Positions 32,275 through 43,142 are shown, counted from the first letter of the stretch. The stretch is DNA of 64,000 nucleotides from Proteles cristata cristata (GCA_017311185.1 JAESUZ010003886.1:1-64000), one strand, 5' to 3'. Numbers and translations are program-made. Notes: generated by a model from the sequence alone, not told the origin.

Positions 32275-32607
32275 GTGGGAACTACATTACCCGGCAGGCT
32301 TCGCGTCTAACGGCCGCCTCGCCGAGCCAATGAAGGCTTAGCACAGAGGCCTTCCGTGTATGACGCCTAGCGCGGGCCGGGACTTCCGGCGTCCTCCTCC
32401 CGGCGGTCATTTTGGCTTCTCCCCTGTATTCATCCGGGAGAAGTTCCGGAGCGGCGGGTCTGCGCGGAGGTGACGCGCCGGGGAAGGAGTCGGAGGAGCC
32501 GTCGTCCCCGCCGCACAGAGGCGGGTCTGAGGCTCGGCGACGCCGCCCAGGGCGCCCCGCACCACGGCCTGCCCGGTCCCGGCCCCGCGCTCCGCCCACG
32601 GGCCCGG
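32275..32607 (+). promoter_or_regulatory. CpG-island promoter of KZNF copy B
   Basis: CpG-rich from about 32.2 to 32.7 kb. Motifs in order: ACTACATTACCC (32281-32292, close to the ZNF143/SBS core), GAGCCAATGAAGG with CCAAT at 32327-32331, and GGGACTTCCGGCG with CTTCCGG at 32383-32389 (ETS/GABP type). No TATA box. Conserved motif order despite heavy divergence around it suggests long selection on the promoter. Binding is inferred from sequence only. Confidence 0.78.
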
Positions 32608-32640
32608 ATGGCGGCAGCCACGCTGAGGGACCTGGCTCAG
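32608..32640 (+). CDS. KZNF copy B, first coding exon
   Basis: ATG at 32608 starts MAAATLRDLAQ, ending CAG|GTAAACGC in phase 0. It matches copy A residue for residue in length, splice phase and donor, and is closer to the usual start of human 19q13.4 KRAB zinc-finger proteins. The next exon should be a KRAB-A box, but none is visible before the L1 nest or in the last 5 kb. It may lie past the window, or the gene may be cut short. This exon alone cannot identify which KZNF gene it is. Confidence 0.78.
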
Positions 32641-33259
32641 GTAAACGCTGCGTTCTCCGCCCCTCACCGCCTCCCAGGTCCTGCAGCGCCGACGGAGGGG
32701 CGCCTGCTCACCTCCTCACGTCGCAGGCCTACTGCCTGGGACAATGAGGCACTGGTAGGTGGGGTCCCCTTTCTGACAGTGGCCCTGAGCGAACGTGACA
32801 TCTCCGCTTCCCTGTTCAATTTTACTGTTGTGGTTGCGATGAGGAGCAGACCCGTGCAGAGGCTGGGAGTGCGACTCAGCTGGAAGCGTTCGGGAACGCT
32901 GGGAGCCGGTGTGCCTGCGAGGAACAGTGTTTGAGGCGTAGTCGCACCTGGAATAGCAGGCCGAGGGTTCTACCTGCATTCTCGGGATTCTGGAAGCTGT
33001 GGGGATTTTAAAGAAAGGAGCGACATGAATTACATCAGGGCTTTCAGAGCTTCCCAAAGGTTGTTGATTGGAGAAGCAGACTGAAGGAGGGTGATGGAGA
33101 CATTGAGTCACTAGAAGGTTGACTTCAAGGACACAGAGCTATTAAGATCGAACACTGAGGCACAGAGGTTAGACACCCAGTCATAGATTCACCTGGGTCA
33201 CGGGCCAGCCTGAGGCCGTTGAAATCTGACGTGATTATATTCATCTGCAACCTACCTGT

Positions 33260-33298
33260 TAAAACATGGCTACAGACGCACTCATGGCACCCGTCCCG
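33260..33298 (+). pseudogene. Relic of KZNF exon 2 in copy B
   Basis: It aligns with exon 2 of copy A. The donor is intact (CCCG|GTACGTG) but the acceptor is gone: the sequence before it reads CTGTTAAAAC, with no AG after a pyrimidine tract. It would be skipped, joining exon 1 directly to a KRAB exon if one exists downstream. Confidence 0.5.
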
Positions 33299-33861
33299 GT
33301 ACGTGTAGGGTGTCCCAGTCCCACGTTGCCTCCTCCCACTCCTGTGTTCTTTGCACTGTAGTGTCTGGGGACTCTAAGAGAAAACCCAAGCCCCCCCCCC
33401 GCCCTGGGTCCATACCAGGGATTATATAGAGGTATTTCCGTTTTGTGTGCTTGATGGAAACAGCTGAGGAAAGGTTATTTCCGTACTGGCATGTAAAAAT
33501 ACTTAGAGATACAGGTAAGTTGGGAGCATTATGGAAACCATAGATTCCTTTTCCTTCAGGTGGGAACAGACAATAAGACAGGATTCAGGACTGAAATGGC
33601 TGCCTGAGAAATTGCTTATCTGTTCTGGAGGTGACAGGAGTTTTGGGATTAGAGGAAGGAGATGATCTTTCCAGGCTTTAACAGGCTTCATCTGGCTTCA
33701 CTGTGGAGAAGAGATTGTGAGAAGGAGGAGACAGGAAGGAAAACTAAGGTGGAGCCCAGTGTAATATTCCAGTTCAGGGCTTAGGAGAGGTAGCTGGATT
33801 CTAGATCTATTTTTATTAAGGGCCAACTAGATTTCCTAATGTGGAAGGGAAGTTGCATGCT

Positions 33862-34095
33862 TGGTCTGCTTCTACTGCTGTAATAAAATACCATAAACTG
33901 GGTGATTTATAAACAGCAGGAATTTAATTCTCATAGTTCTGGAGACTAGAAGTCCAAGATCAGGTTGGTCAGTTTCTGTGTCTGGTGAGGGCCTGCTTCC
34001 TAATTTTGGCCCAAAGGCTTCAGTGCCTAATACCATCAGGTTGTGGAAGGTACAGTGTCAAAATATGAATTGGGGGGTGCGGGTGGGACATAAAC
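33862..34095 (-). mobile_element. MLT1-like LTR, antisense
   Basis: Antisense MLT1 landmarks: TGCTGTAATAAAATACCATA, AACTGGGTGATTTATAAAC, CATAGTTCTGGAGACTAGAA, GTCCAAGATCAGG, then TGAATTGGGGGGTGCGG and GGGACATAAACATTC. It interrupts A/B homology, so it arrived after the duplication or was lost from A. Confidence 0.75.
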
Positions 34096-34252
34096 ATTCT
34101 ATAATAGTGAGAAAGTGAAGCGCTTTCAGAGATGACCCTAGGGTTTTGATCTAAGCAATGGGAAGGATGAAAATTCCATCAATTGACATGGGAAAATTGG
34201 TCACAGAGTAATTTTCACCGGGGATATTGGGAACTTTGTTTTGTCTATTTTA

Positions 34253-34481
34253 TTTTTATTTTTATTTTTATTTTTTTAATATTTTATTTATTTCTGAGAG
34301 AGAGAGAGAGAGAGTGAGCAGGGGAGGGTCAGAGAGAGAGGGAGGCAGAATCTGAAGGAGGCTCCAGGCTCTGAGCTATCTGTCAGCACAGAGCCTGATG
34401 CGGGGCTCGAACTCACGAACCGTGAGATCATGACCTGGGCCGAAGTCGGATACTTAACCGACTGAGCCACCCAGGCGCCCC
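34253..34481 (-). mobile_element. SINE type 2, antisense, with TSD
   Basis: TSD TGTTTTGTCTATTTTA at 34237-34252 and 34482-34497, followed by a TATTTT-rich tail. Confidence 0.94.
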
Positions 34482-36428
34482 TGTTTTGTCTATTTTAAGA
34501 TCTGAGGTGTTTCAGAGACTACTGAGTAAAAGCTGCCAGTAGGCAGCTGGACACCTATGTTTGGAGATGTAGGGAGAGCTTCAGGATGGAGACATCCAAA
34601 ATGTTTGTGGGTACTGTATATGTCCAGGTAAATGAGCTGTGATTGCAAAAAGCAATCTCTAGGTTGTGATGGTAAAACCATTTTCAGACTAGGAAAGGGA
34701 AGTAGCTGAGGACTGGGCCTCTTGCATGGGTATCTAGTTGATGGCATTGAGTTTCACATACTCAAGTTACGAGAAATACATGAGATGAAGGGAGAATGTT
34801 GAGGACAGCGTAGACTCATAGGTGATGAAGGGTACCAGGAGAAGGGTGGACATGAGATGGACACAGAAGCATAGGAGTCGGCACATTAATACTGTCCTTG
34901 GAGCTAGTGTTTATTCCACTTCAGGGGACTTCATAGATATTGTGTCGACTTTGGTGGGGTCTGGGATATTTCATTCAGTCTGGAGGAGAAGGTTAGGGGG
35001 AAATCTTGAAGAAACACTGATAGGTGACCAGTGGGGCTGGGCTTTGAATGAGGGGTTAAGTCAAAATCGGAAAGTTCTGACTGTAGAGGGCACAGCAAGT
35101 GCAGCACAGAAATGGATTAAGGCCATGGTTATCTGTAATCTGCAGGTCAGTCTGGGTTATGGAGGTTGTAGCAAGAAATCAAGTTAAGCGGGAAGGACTA
35201 CATAGCAGGCTTCAGAGCTGCTTCTGGCAGTTAGGATCATCAGAGGATCAACTGAGTTTTGATTACATTTACAAAAAAACTCTGCATACCATGCAGCAAA
35301 TAATATGCAGAGGCCAGGGAGATGCCTATGCCTTCCTGTGGTGCAGGAAGTGACTGACTTCTAAGCAGCGACAAGGGAGAGCCTCTCTAGGAAATTTAAG
35401 GTATTTAAAGGCAATTACATATGGTGTAATTAATACACACACATGTGCAAACACAGGGAATATGCATTCCCAGAAAAGATCTGAGTGATCCCAGAACCTC
35501 TAAGCTGAGGAGATTAGTAAAGGTCTTCTTCTGCACAGGACCAGATCTGGAAAAGTTGGGGTTTTTTTCAAGTGCCAAAATCTCAACAGAAGATCACAGA
35601 ACATACTAAGAAATAAGGAAATATGGTCCAACCAAAGGAAGAAAATAAATGTCTGGAAATTTGCCATATAGAAATGTAGGCCTCTGAATTACTTGACAAA
35701 AATATAAAACACCTATGCTAAAGATGCTCAATGTGTTAAGAGAACACAGACAACAATATCAGAAAACAATTCACGGACACTGTGAGAATATCAATAAAGA
35801 GATAGGAACTGTAAAACAAAACCAACCAGAAATTTTAAAGCTAAACAACAATTAAGGTGAAAAATTTACTAGAGAGGTTCAATAGCAGACTTGATCAGGT
35901 AAAGAATCTAAAAACTTGAAGACAGGTCATTTGAAATTGTCAAGTCAGAGGAGCAAAAAAAAAAAAAGGAAGAAGAAGAAAAGTAAAGAGAGCTTAAGGG
36001 GCTTGTAGGATACCAACAGGCTGACCCAAATATGCATTATGGCAGGCCCAGAAGAAGAAGAGAGGGACTTTATTTGCAAAACATATTTAAGAAAGGACAA
36101 GTATCTAAAATATGTAAAGAACATTTATAACTAAATAGAAACACTTTTTAAAAACAAGCAATAGATTTGAACAGATATTTCAAAAAAAAGTTTGGCCAAA
36201 ATTACATAAAAAGATGCTAGGAAGAGTCATTAGGAAAATGAAAAATTAAACCCATAATGGCTTAGCCACTGTACACTTTTAGAATTGATAACATTAAAAA
36301 CTCTGGCCACACCAACTTTTGTCAAGTATGTGGACCAAATGGAACTCTGATCTACTGATGGTAGGAATGGAAATTATATAAGCACTTTGGAAAGCAATTT
36401 GGTAGTGTCTTTAAAATTAAACATACAG

Positions 36429-36618
36429 AGGTGCCTGGGGTGGCTCAGCCAATTAAGTGTCTGACTCTTAATCTTGGGTTGTGAGATGGATTGAGCTCTG
36501 TGCTGAACATGGAGCCTGCTTAGGATTCTCTCTCTGTCTCTCTATCTCTCTCTCCTCCCTGTCTTTCTCTCCCCCCAGTCCCTCCTCCACTGGTGCAGAC
36601 ACTTTCAAAATAAATATT
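36429..36618 (+). mobile_element. Old SINE, sense, inside L1
   Basis: Head GAGGTGCCTGGGGTGGCTCA, diverged middle with CTCTCTCCTCCCTG, tail TTTCAAAATAAATA. Confidence 0.85.
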
Positions 36619-36621
36619 TAT

Positions 36622-36818
36622 TAGTAAGTTTATTTATTTATTTTTGAGAGAGTGCATGCATGAGCAAGCAGGGGAGGGGCAGAGGGAAAGAATCCCAAGC
36701 AGGCTTCACACCATTAGTGCAGAACCTGATGTGGAGCTTGATCTCATGAACTGTGAGATCATGACCTGAGCTGAAATCAGATTGGATGCTTAACCAACTG
36801 AGCCACTCAGGTTTCCCA
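36622..36818 (-). mobile_element. SINE, antisense, tail-to-tail with the previous one
   Basis: TTTATTTATTTATTTTTGAG at left and GAGCCACTCAGGTTTCCC at right. It shares the A/T-rich junction with the sense SINE before it. Confidence 0.87.
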
Positions 36819-36835
36819 ATAAATAAATATTTTTT

Positions 36836-37042
36836 TAATGTTTTATTTATTTCTAGGAGAGAGAGAGAGACAGCGTGAGCAGGGGAGGGTCAGAGAGAGA
36901 GGGAGTCACAGACTGAAACAGGCTCCAGGCTCTCAGCTGGCACTCAGCACAGAGCCCGACGCGGGGCTTGAACCCACGAATCGCGAGATCATGACCTGAG
37001 CGAAAGTCGGACGCCCAACCGACTAAGCCACCCGGGCGCCCC
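36836..37042 (-). mobile_element. SINE type 1, antisense, with TSD
   Basis: TSD AAATAAATATTTTT on both sides (about 36822-36835 and 37044-37057). Near consensus. Confidence 0.92.
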
Positions 37043-37057
37043 TAAATAAATATTTTT

Positions 37058-37246
37058 AAAAAGTTTATGTATTTTGAGATAGAGAACATGAGTGGGGTGT
37101 GGACAGAGGGAGGGAGGGAGAGAAAGAATGCCAAGCAGGCTCTTTGTAGTCAGTGCAGAGCCCGAAGTGGGGCTTGAACTCATGAACCATGAGATCATGA
37201 CCTGAGCCAAAATCAAGAATTGGACACTTAACCAGCTGAGCCACCG
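37058..37246 (-). mobile_element. Old SINE, antisense
   Basis: AAGTTTATGTATTTTGAGAT at left, CAACCAGCTGAGCCACC-like end at right. Fourth SINE in a run that fills 36.43-37.25 kb. Confidence 0.85.
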
Positions 37247-37400
37247 CTAAATAAACATTTTTTAAAAAAATATATAAGATTAAATATACAGCTTTCAGAC
37301 AACCCAGTCATCCCATCCCTAGGTATTTATCCAAAGGAAATAAAAGCATATGTTTATGCAAAGACCTGTGGACAAATATTTAAAGAGCAACTTTACTTTT

Positions 37401-37614
37401 TTTTTTTTAATGTTTTATTCACTTCTAGGAGAGAGAGAGAGACAGCGTGAACAGGGGAGGGTCAGAGAGAGAGGGAGTCACAGACTGAAACAGGCTCCAG
37501 GCTCTGAGCTGGCAGTCAGCACAGAGCCCGACGCGGGGCTCGAACCCACGAACCGCGAGATCATGACCTAAGCGAAAGTCAGACGCTTAACCGACTAAGC
37601 CACCCAGGCGCCCC
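37401..37614 (-). mobile_element. SINE type 1, antisense, with 18-bp TSD
   Basis: Perfect TSD AAGAGCAACTTTACTTTT at 37383-37400 and 37615-37632, inside the old sense L1. Confidence 0.95.
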
Positions 37615-37727
37615 AAGAGCAACTTTACTTTTAATGGTAAAAGGGGAAAAAACCCAAAGTCCATCAAAAACAGTTGAATGAATAAACAAATCTCTATATA
37701 ATGGAATACCACTCATGATAAGCAGGA

Positions 37728-37941
37728 ATTTTCTTGGTCAGCTGTAACAAAATACCATAGACTAGGTGGTTTAAAGAACAAATTCATTGTTCACAGTTCT
37801 GGAAGCTGGGAGGGAAGTTCAGATTAAGGTGCTTGCTGCTTTGGTTCCTGATAGGATTGTTCTGGGTTTGCAGATGGCTTTCTTGTGTCCTCACATGATG
37901 GAAAGACAGGGAGTGCAAGTTCTCTGGTGTTCCCATCTCCC
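37728..37941 (-). mobile_element. MLT1-like LTR, antisense, left half
   Basis: Landmarks TGTAACAAAATACCATAGAC, TAGGTGGTTTAAAGAAC, CACAGTTCTGGAAGCTGGGA, CTTGTGTCCTCACATGATGG and TGGTGTTCCCATCTCCC. It breaks off where the L1 nest starts, and its other half appears at 58633, about 20.7 kb away. Confidence 0.78.
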
Positions 37942-38356
37942 TCTTTTTTTTAACTGAAGTATAATTGACATTAATTTTAGTTTCAGGTGTACAACATAAT
38001 GATTTGACTATTACATACATTACAAAGTGCTCATCATAAGTGTACTGTCTGCCACCAAAGTTATTACAATATTATTGACTATTCTTTATAATGTACTTTT
38101 CATCTTTATAACTTGTTTTAGAGCTGGAAGTTTGTGCCTCTTGATCTCTCTCACCTATTTTGTCCGTCACCCCACACTCTTTCCTTTTGGCAAGCACTAG
38201 TTCTCTGTATTTATAAGTCTGCCTCTTTTGTTAATGCTGTTGATTGTTTTTTTACATTCCATACATAACTGAAATCATATATTATTTGCCTTTTTCTGAC
38301 TTATTTCACTTAGCATAATACCCTCTAGGTCCTTCCTTGTCGTAAATGTCCAGATT

Positions 38357-38464
38357 CCTTTTTTTTTTTTTTTTAAGGTACTATCCATGCCCGACATAGA
38401 TCTTGAACTCATGACCAGGAGATGAAGAGTTGCGCTGTGAACCAGCTATGCTAGCCAGATGCCC
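38357..38464 (-). mobile_element. Old carnivore tRNA-SINE, antisense, short
   Basis: Poly(T), AAGGTACTATCCATGCCCGA, then GATCTTGAACTCATGACC and a diverged reverse head TATGCTAGCCAGATGCCC. It resembles an older CanSINE subfamily that lacks the long CT-rich body. Confidence 0.6.
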
Positions 38465-40754
38465 TATGATTTCATTTTTTTTAATGGCCGAGTAATATTC
38501 CCGTGTGTGTGTGTGTGTGTGATGTCTATTCATTTATCTACCAGTGGACACTTAGATTGTGAAACCTTAAATTTATTGTAAATAATGCTGCAGCAAACAG
38601 GGATGTGTATATCTTTTTGAATTAGTGTTTTCATTTTCTTTAGGTAAATACTCAGAAGTAGATTTACTAGATCATACGATATTTCTGTTTTTTAGTTTTC
38701 TAAGGACCCTTCATACTGTTTTCCACAGTGGCTGTGCCACTTTACAGTCCACCCAGGAATGCACAAAAGTTCTTTTTCCTCTATTTTATTATGAATACTT
38801 GTTATTTCTTGTCTTTTTAATACTACCCATTTTGACTGGTGTGAGGTGATGTCTCATTGTGGATTTGATTTGCATTTCCCTGATGATTAGTTACACTGAG
38901 CATCTTTTCATGTCTGTTGACTATGTGTCTTTGGAAAAATGCCCATTTGGGTCCTCTGCTACTTTTTTAAAAAAAATTAATTAATTAGTTTATTGACAAG
39001 TTAGTTTCCATGTAACACCCAATGCTCATCGCCACAAGTGCCCTCCTCCATGCCCATCACCCCTTTCCCCTCCCCCCACCCCCATCAGTCCTCAGTTTGT
39101 TCTCAGCATTCAAGAGCCTCTCATAGTTTGCCTCCCTCCCTCTCCCCCACCATTTCCCCTTCTTCTCCCCCATGGTCCTCCATCAAGTTCCTCCTAATCC
39201 TCTTATATGTCCAAACATATGGTATCTGTCCTTCTCTGCCTGACTTATTTTGCTCAGCATAACACCCTCAAGTTCCATTCATGTTGCTACACATGGCCAG
39301 ATTTCATTCTTTCTCATTGCCATGTAGTATTCCATTGTATAGATACCACATCTTGATCCATTCGTCCGTTGATGGACGCTTAGGCTCTTTCCATGTTTTG
39401 GCTATTGTTCAGAGTGCTGCTATGAACATTGGGGTACATGTGCTCCTATGCATCAGCACTCCCGTATCCCTTGGGTAAATTCCTAGCAGTGCTGTTGCTG
39501 GGTCATAGGGGAGTTCTATTGTTAATTTTTTGAGGAACCTCCACACTGCACCACTTTACATTCCCACCAACAGTGTAGTAGGGTGCCCGTTTCTCCACAT
39601 CCTCGCCAGCATCTAGAGTCCTCTGATTTGCTCATTTTAGCCACTCTGACTGGCGTGAGGTGGTATCTCAGTGTGGTTTTGATTTGTATTTCCCTGATGA
39701 GGAGGGATGCTGAGCATCGTTTCATGTGTCTGTTGGCCATCTGGATGTCCTCTTTGGAGAAGTGTCTGTTCATATCTTCTGCCCATTTCTTCACTGGGTT
39801 GTTTGTTTTTCGGGTGTGAGTTTGGTGAGTTCCTTATAGATTCTGGATATTAACCCTTTATCTGATATGTCATTTGCGACTATCTTTTCCCATTCCGTTG
39901 GTTGCCTATTAATTTTCTGGGTTGTTTCCTTTGCTGTGCAGAAGTTTTAATCTTGATGAGGTCCCAACAGTTATTTTTGCTCTTGATTCCCTTGCTTTTG
40001 GGGATGTGTCAAGTAAGAAGTTGCTGCGGTGGAGGTCAAGGAGTTTGTTTCCTGCTTTCTCCTCTAGGGTGTTGATAGTTTCCTGTCTCACGTTTAGGTC
40101 CTTTATCCATTTTGAGTTTATTTTTGTGTATGGTGTGAGGAAATGATCTAGTTTCATTCTTCTGCATGTTGCTGTCCAGTTCTCCCAGCACCATCTGTTA
40201 AAGAGGCTGTCTTTTTTCCATTGGATACTCTTTCCTGCTTTGTCAAAGATTAGTTGGCTGTACGCTTTTGGGTCCACTTCTTGAGTTCTCAATTCTGTTC
40301 CATTGGTCTACATGTCTGTTTTTGTGCCAATACCATGCTGTCTTGATGATGACAGCTTTGTAGTAGAGGCTAAAGTCTGGGATGGTGATATCTCCTGTTT
40401 TGGTTTTCTACTTCAATATTACTTTGGCTCTTTGGGGTCTTTTGTGGTTCCATACAAATTTGAGGATAGTTCTAGTTTTGAGAAGAAAGCTGGTGCAAAT
40501 TTGATTGGGATTGCACTGAATGCGTAGATTGCTTTGGATAGTAATGACATTTTAACTATATTCTTTCAATCCATGAGCATGGAATGTTTCCCATTTCTTT
40601 GTGTCTTCTTCAATTTCCTTCCTAAGTTTCTGTAGTTTTCTGTAGTTTTCATCATACACATCTCATATCTTTGGTTAGGTTTCTTCCTAGGTATTTTATG
40701 TTTTTTTGTGCAGTTGTGAATGGGATCAGTTTCTTGATTTCTCTTTCCGTTGCT

Positions 40755-41514
40755 TCATTGTTGGTGTATAAAAATGCAACCCATTTCTGTACGTTGATTT
40801 TTGTACCCCGTAACTTTGCTGAATTCATGGATCAGTTCTAGTAGGCTTCTGGTGAAGTCTGTCAGGTTTTCTATGTAGAGTATCATGTCATCTGCAAAAA
40901 GTGAAAGTTTGACGACTTCTTTGTCAATTCTGGTGCCTTTGATTTCCTTTTGTTGTCTGATGGCTGATGCTAGCACTTCCAGCACTATGTTAAACAGGAG
41001 TGGTGAGAGTGGACATCCCTGTCGTGTTCCTGATCTCAGGGGGAAAGCTCTCAGTTTTTCCCCCGTTGAGGATGTTAGCTGAAGGCTTCTCATAGATGGC
41101 TTTTATGATGTTTAAGTAAGTTCCTTCTCTCCCAACTTTCTCAAGAGTCTTTTTTAAGAAGGGATGCTGTATTTTGTCAAATGCATTTTCTGCATCTATC
41201 AACAAGATCATATGGTTTTTATCTTTTGTTGATGTGATGTATCGCATTGATTGATTTGCGCCCTGTAACCCAGGAATGAATCCCACTTGATCTTGGTGGA
41301 TAATTCTTTTTATGTGCTGTTGGATTTGATTTGCAAGTATTTCTTGAGGATTTTTGCATCTGTATTCATCAAGGATATTGGCTTGTTGTTCTCTTTTTTT
41401 TTTTGCTGGGTCTCTGTCTCGCTTGGAAATCAAAGTGATGCTGTCTTCATAAAATGAGTCCAGAAGTTTTCCTTCGATTTCTGTTTTTTGGAATAGCTTG
41501 AGAAGAATGGGCAT
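40755..41514 (-). pseudogene. L1-A reverse transcriptase domain, frameshifted
   Basis: Two overlapping minus-strand frames cover the RT. 40990-41514 (174 codons) has IDAENAFDKIQH, the first catalytic-Asp motif, and QVGFIPGLQG. 40755-41093 (112 codons) has [15 protein letters not shown] and the FADD catalytic motif. A frameshift in the overlap (about 40990-41093) separates them, so the catalytic residues survive but not in one frame. In an intact L1 this enzyme copies L1 and SINE RNA into DNA at nicked sites. Confidence 0.88.
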
Positions 41515-41540
41515 TAGTTCTGTTTTAAATGTCTGGTAGA

Positions 41541-41758
41541 GGGGCGCCTGGGTGGCTTAGTCGGTTAAGCGTCCGACTTTCGCTTGGGTCATGATCTCGC
41601 GGTTCGTGGGTTCGAGCCCCGCGTCGGGCTCTGTGCTGACTGCCAGCTCGGAGCCTGGAGCCTGTTCGGTCTGTGACTCCCTCTCTCTGACCCTCCTGCT
41701 CACGCTGTCTCTATCTCTCTCTAGAAATAAATAAAACATTAAAAAAAAATTAAAAAAA
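41541..41758 (+). mobile_element. SINE type 1, sense, inside L1-A, with TSD
   Basis: Flanks AAATGTCTGGTAGA (41527-41540) and AAATGTCTCGTAGA (about 41759-41772). Lies head-on to the L1. Confidence 0.93.
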
Positions 41759-41825
41759 AAATGTCTCGTAGAATTCCCCAGGGAAGCCATCTGACCCAGG
41801 GCTCTTATTTGTTGGGAAATATTTA

Positions 41826-41975
41826 TTTTATTTTTTTTTTAATGTTTATTTTTCTAGGAGAGAAGAGAGACAGCGTGAGCAGGGGAGGATCAAGTCTGAG
41901 GCTGAGCAGGCTCCAGGCAACAGCGGGCTGGCTCGAACCCACAAAAGAATGTAGCGAAAATCGCTAGCGCTCAGT
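41826..41975 (-). mobile_element. Scrambled, shortened SINE inside L1-A
   Basis: Starts like an antisense SINE (TTTTCTAGGAGAGAAGAGAG, CAGCGTGAGCAGGGGAGG). Then come short disconnected SINE pieces (CAGGCTCCAGGC, GGCTCGAACCCAC) and a garbled GTAGCGAAAATCGCTAGCGC in place of the tRNA head. TTGGGAA occurs in the L1 on both sides. Confidence 0.75.
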
Positions 41976-43142
41976 TGGGAAGTTTTTGATAACTGTTTAG
42001 ATTTCCTCACTGGTTATGGGTCTCTTCAGGTTTCTATCTCTTTCCATGCGAATTTTGGTATTGTGTGTGTGTTTAGGAATTTGTCCATTTCTTCTAAGTT
42101 GTCCAATTTGTTGGCATATAATTTATCATAGTATTCCCTGATAATTGCTTGTATTTCTGAGGGATTGGTTGTAATAAGTCCATTTCCATTCATGATTTTG
42201 TCTATTTGAGTGCCTTCTCTTTTCTTTTTGAGAAGCCTGGCTAGAGGTTTATCAATTTTGTTTTATTTTTTCAAAAAACCAACTCTTGGTTTCATTGATC
42301 TGTTCAACTGTTTTTTTGGTTTCTATATTGTTTATTTCTGCCCTGATTTTTATTATTTCTCTTCTCCTACTGGGTTTGGGCTGCTCTTGTTGCTCTCTCT
42401 CTAGTTCCCTTTAGGTGCGCTGTTAGATTTTGCACTTGTGCTTTTTCTAATTTCTTGAAATAGGCCTGGAGTGCAATGTACTTGCCTCTTAGGACTGCCT
42501 TTGCTGCATCCCATAGAGTTTGGATTGTTGTATTTTCATTTTCATGTGTTTCCATATGTATTTTTTTAAATTTCTTCTCTAATTGCCTGATTGGCCCATT
42601 CATTCTTTAGTAGGGTGTTCTTTAACAGACTTCTTCCTGTGATTGATTTCAAGTTTCATAGCATTGTGATCTGAAAATGTGCATGGCATGATCTCAATTC
42701 TTTTATATTTATTGAGGGCTGCTTTATATCCCAGTATGTGATCTGTCTTGGAGAATGTGCTATGCGCACTTGGAAGAAAATGAATTCCATGGTCTCAGGA
42801 TGTAGAGTTCTAAATATATCTGTCAGATCCATCTGGTCCAATGTGTCATTTAAGTTCATTGTGTCTTGATTGATTTTCTGTCTAGTAGATCTATCCATTG
42901 CTGTAAGTGGAGTATTAAATCCCCTGCTATTAGCACATTCTTATCCATAGATTGTTTCTGTTTGTGATTGTTTTATGTATTTAGGTGCTCCCATATTTGG
43001 TGTGTAGACATTTATAATTGTTAGCTCTTCCTGATGGATAGACCCTGTAATATAATGCCGTTTTTCATCCCTTGTTACTGTCTTTACTTTAAAGTCCAGA
43101 TATACTTGTCTGATATAAGTATAGCTACTCCAGCTTTCTTTT

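Larger units (their letters stand above)
27120..35400 (+). repeat. Copy B of the KZNF tandem duplicate
   Basis: Direct-orientation paralogue of copy A (8.33-15.7 kb). The CpG-rich upstream block, spacer, promoter, exon 1 and about 2.7 kb of intron can all be followed. Insertions private to B include the retroviral fragment (27.67-28.93 kb), several SINEs and an MLT1-like LTR (33.86 kb). Homology ends near 35.4 kb, just before an old sense L1, so no B counterpart of the KRAB exon is visible. Confidence 0.85.
35560..37720 (+). mobile_element. Old L1, sense, internally deleted and split by SINEs
   Basis: The first part (35560-36060) resembles the L1/HAL1 ORF1 region (GAGAGCTTAAGGGGCTTGTA, AATATGCATTATGGCAGG). 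It jumps at about 36070 to the ORF2 C-terminal region (AACAGATATTTCAAAAAAAA, TGGTAGGAATGGAAATTATA, then after SINEs TATTTATCCAAAGGAAATAA and AATGGAATACCACTCATGA). Most of ORF2 is missing. Non-coding. Confidence 0.72.

Noticed and set aside
32282..32934. Overlapping frames on both strands at the copy B promoter
   Set aside because: Same reason: CpG-island bias. Only the 11-codon exon ending in CAG|GTAAACGC is supported by its paralogue.
39038..39262. Pro/Ser-rich plus-strand frames over L1 3' ends (also 43887)
   Set aside because: Reverse-strand shadows of the L1 3' UTR, present in both L1-A and L1-B because the DNA is repeated.
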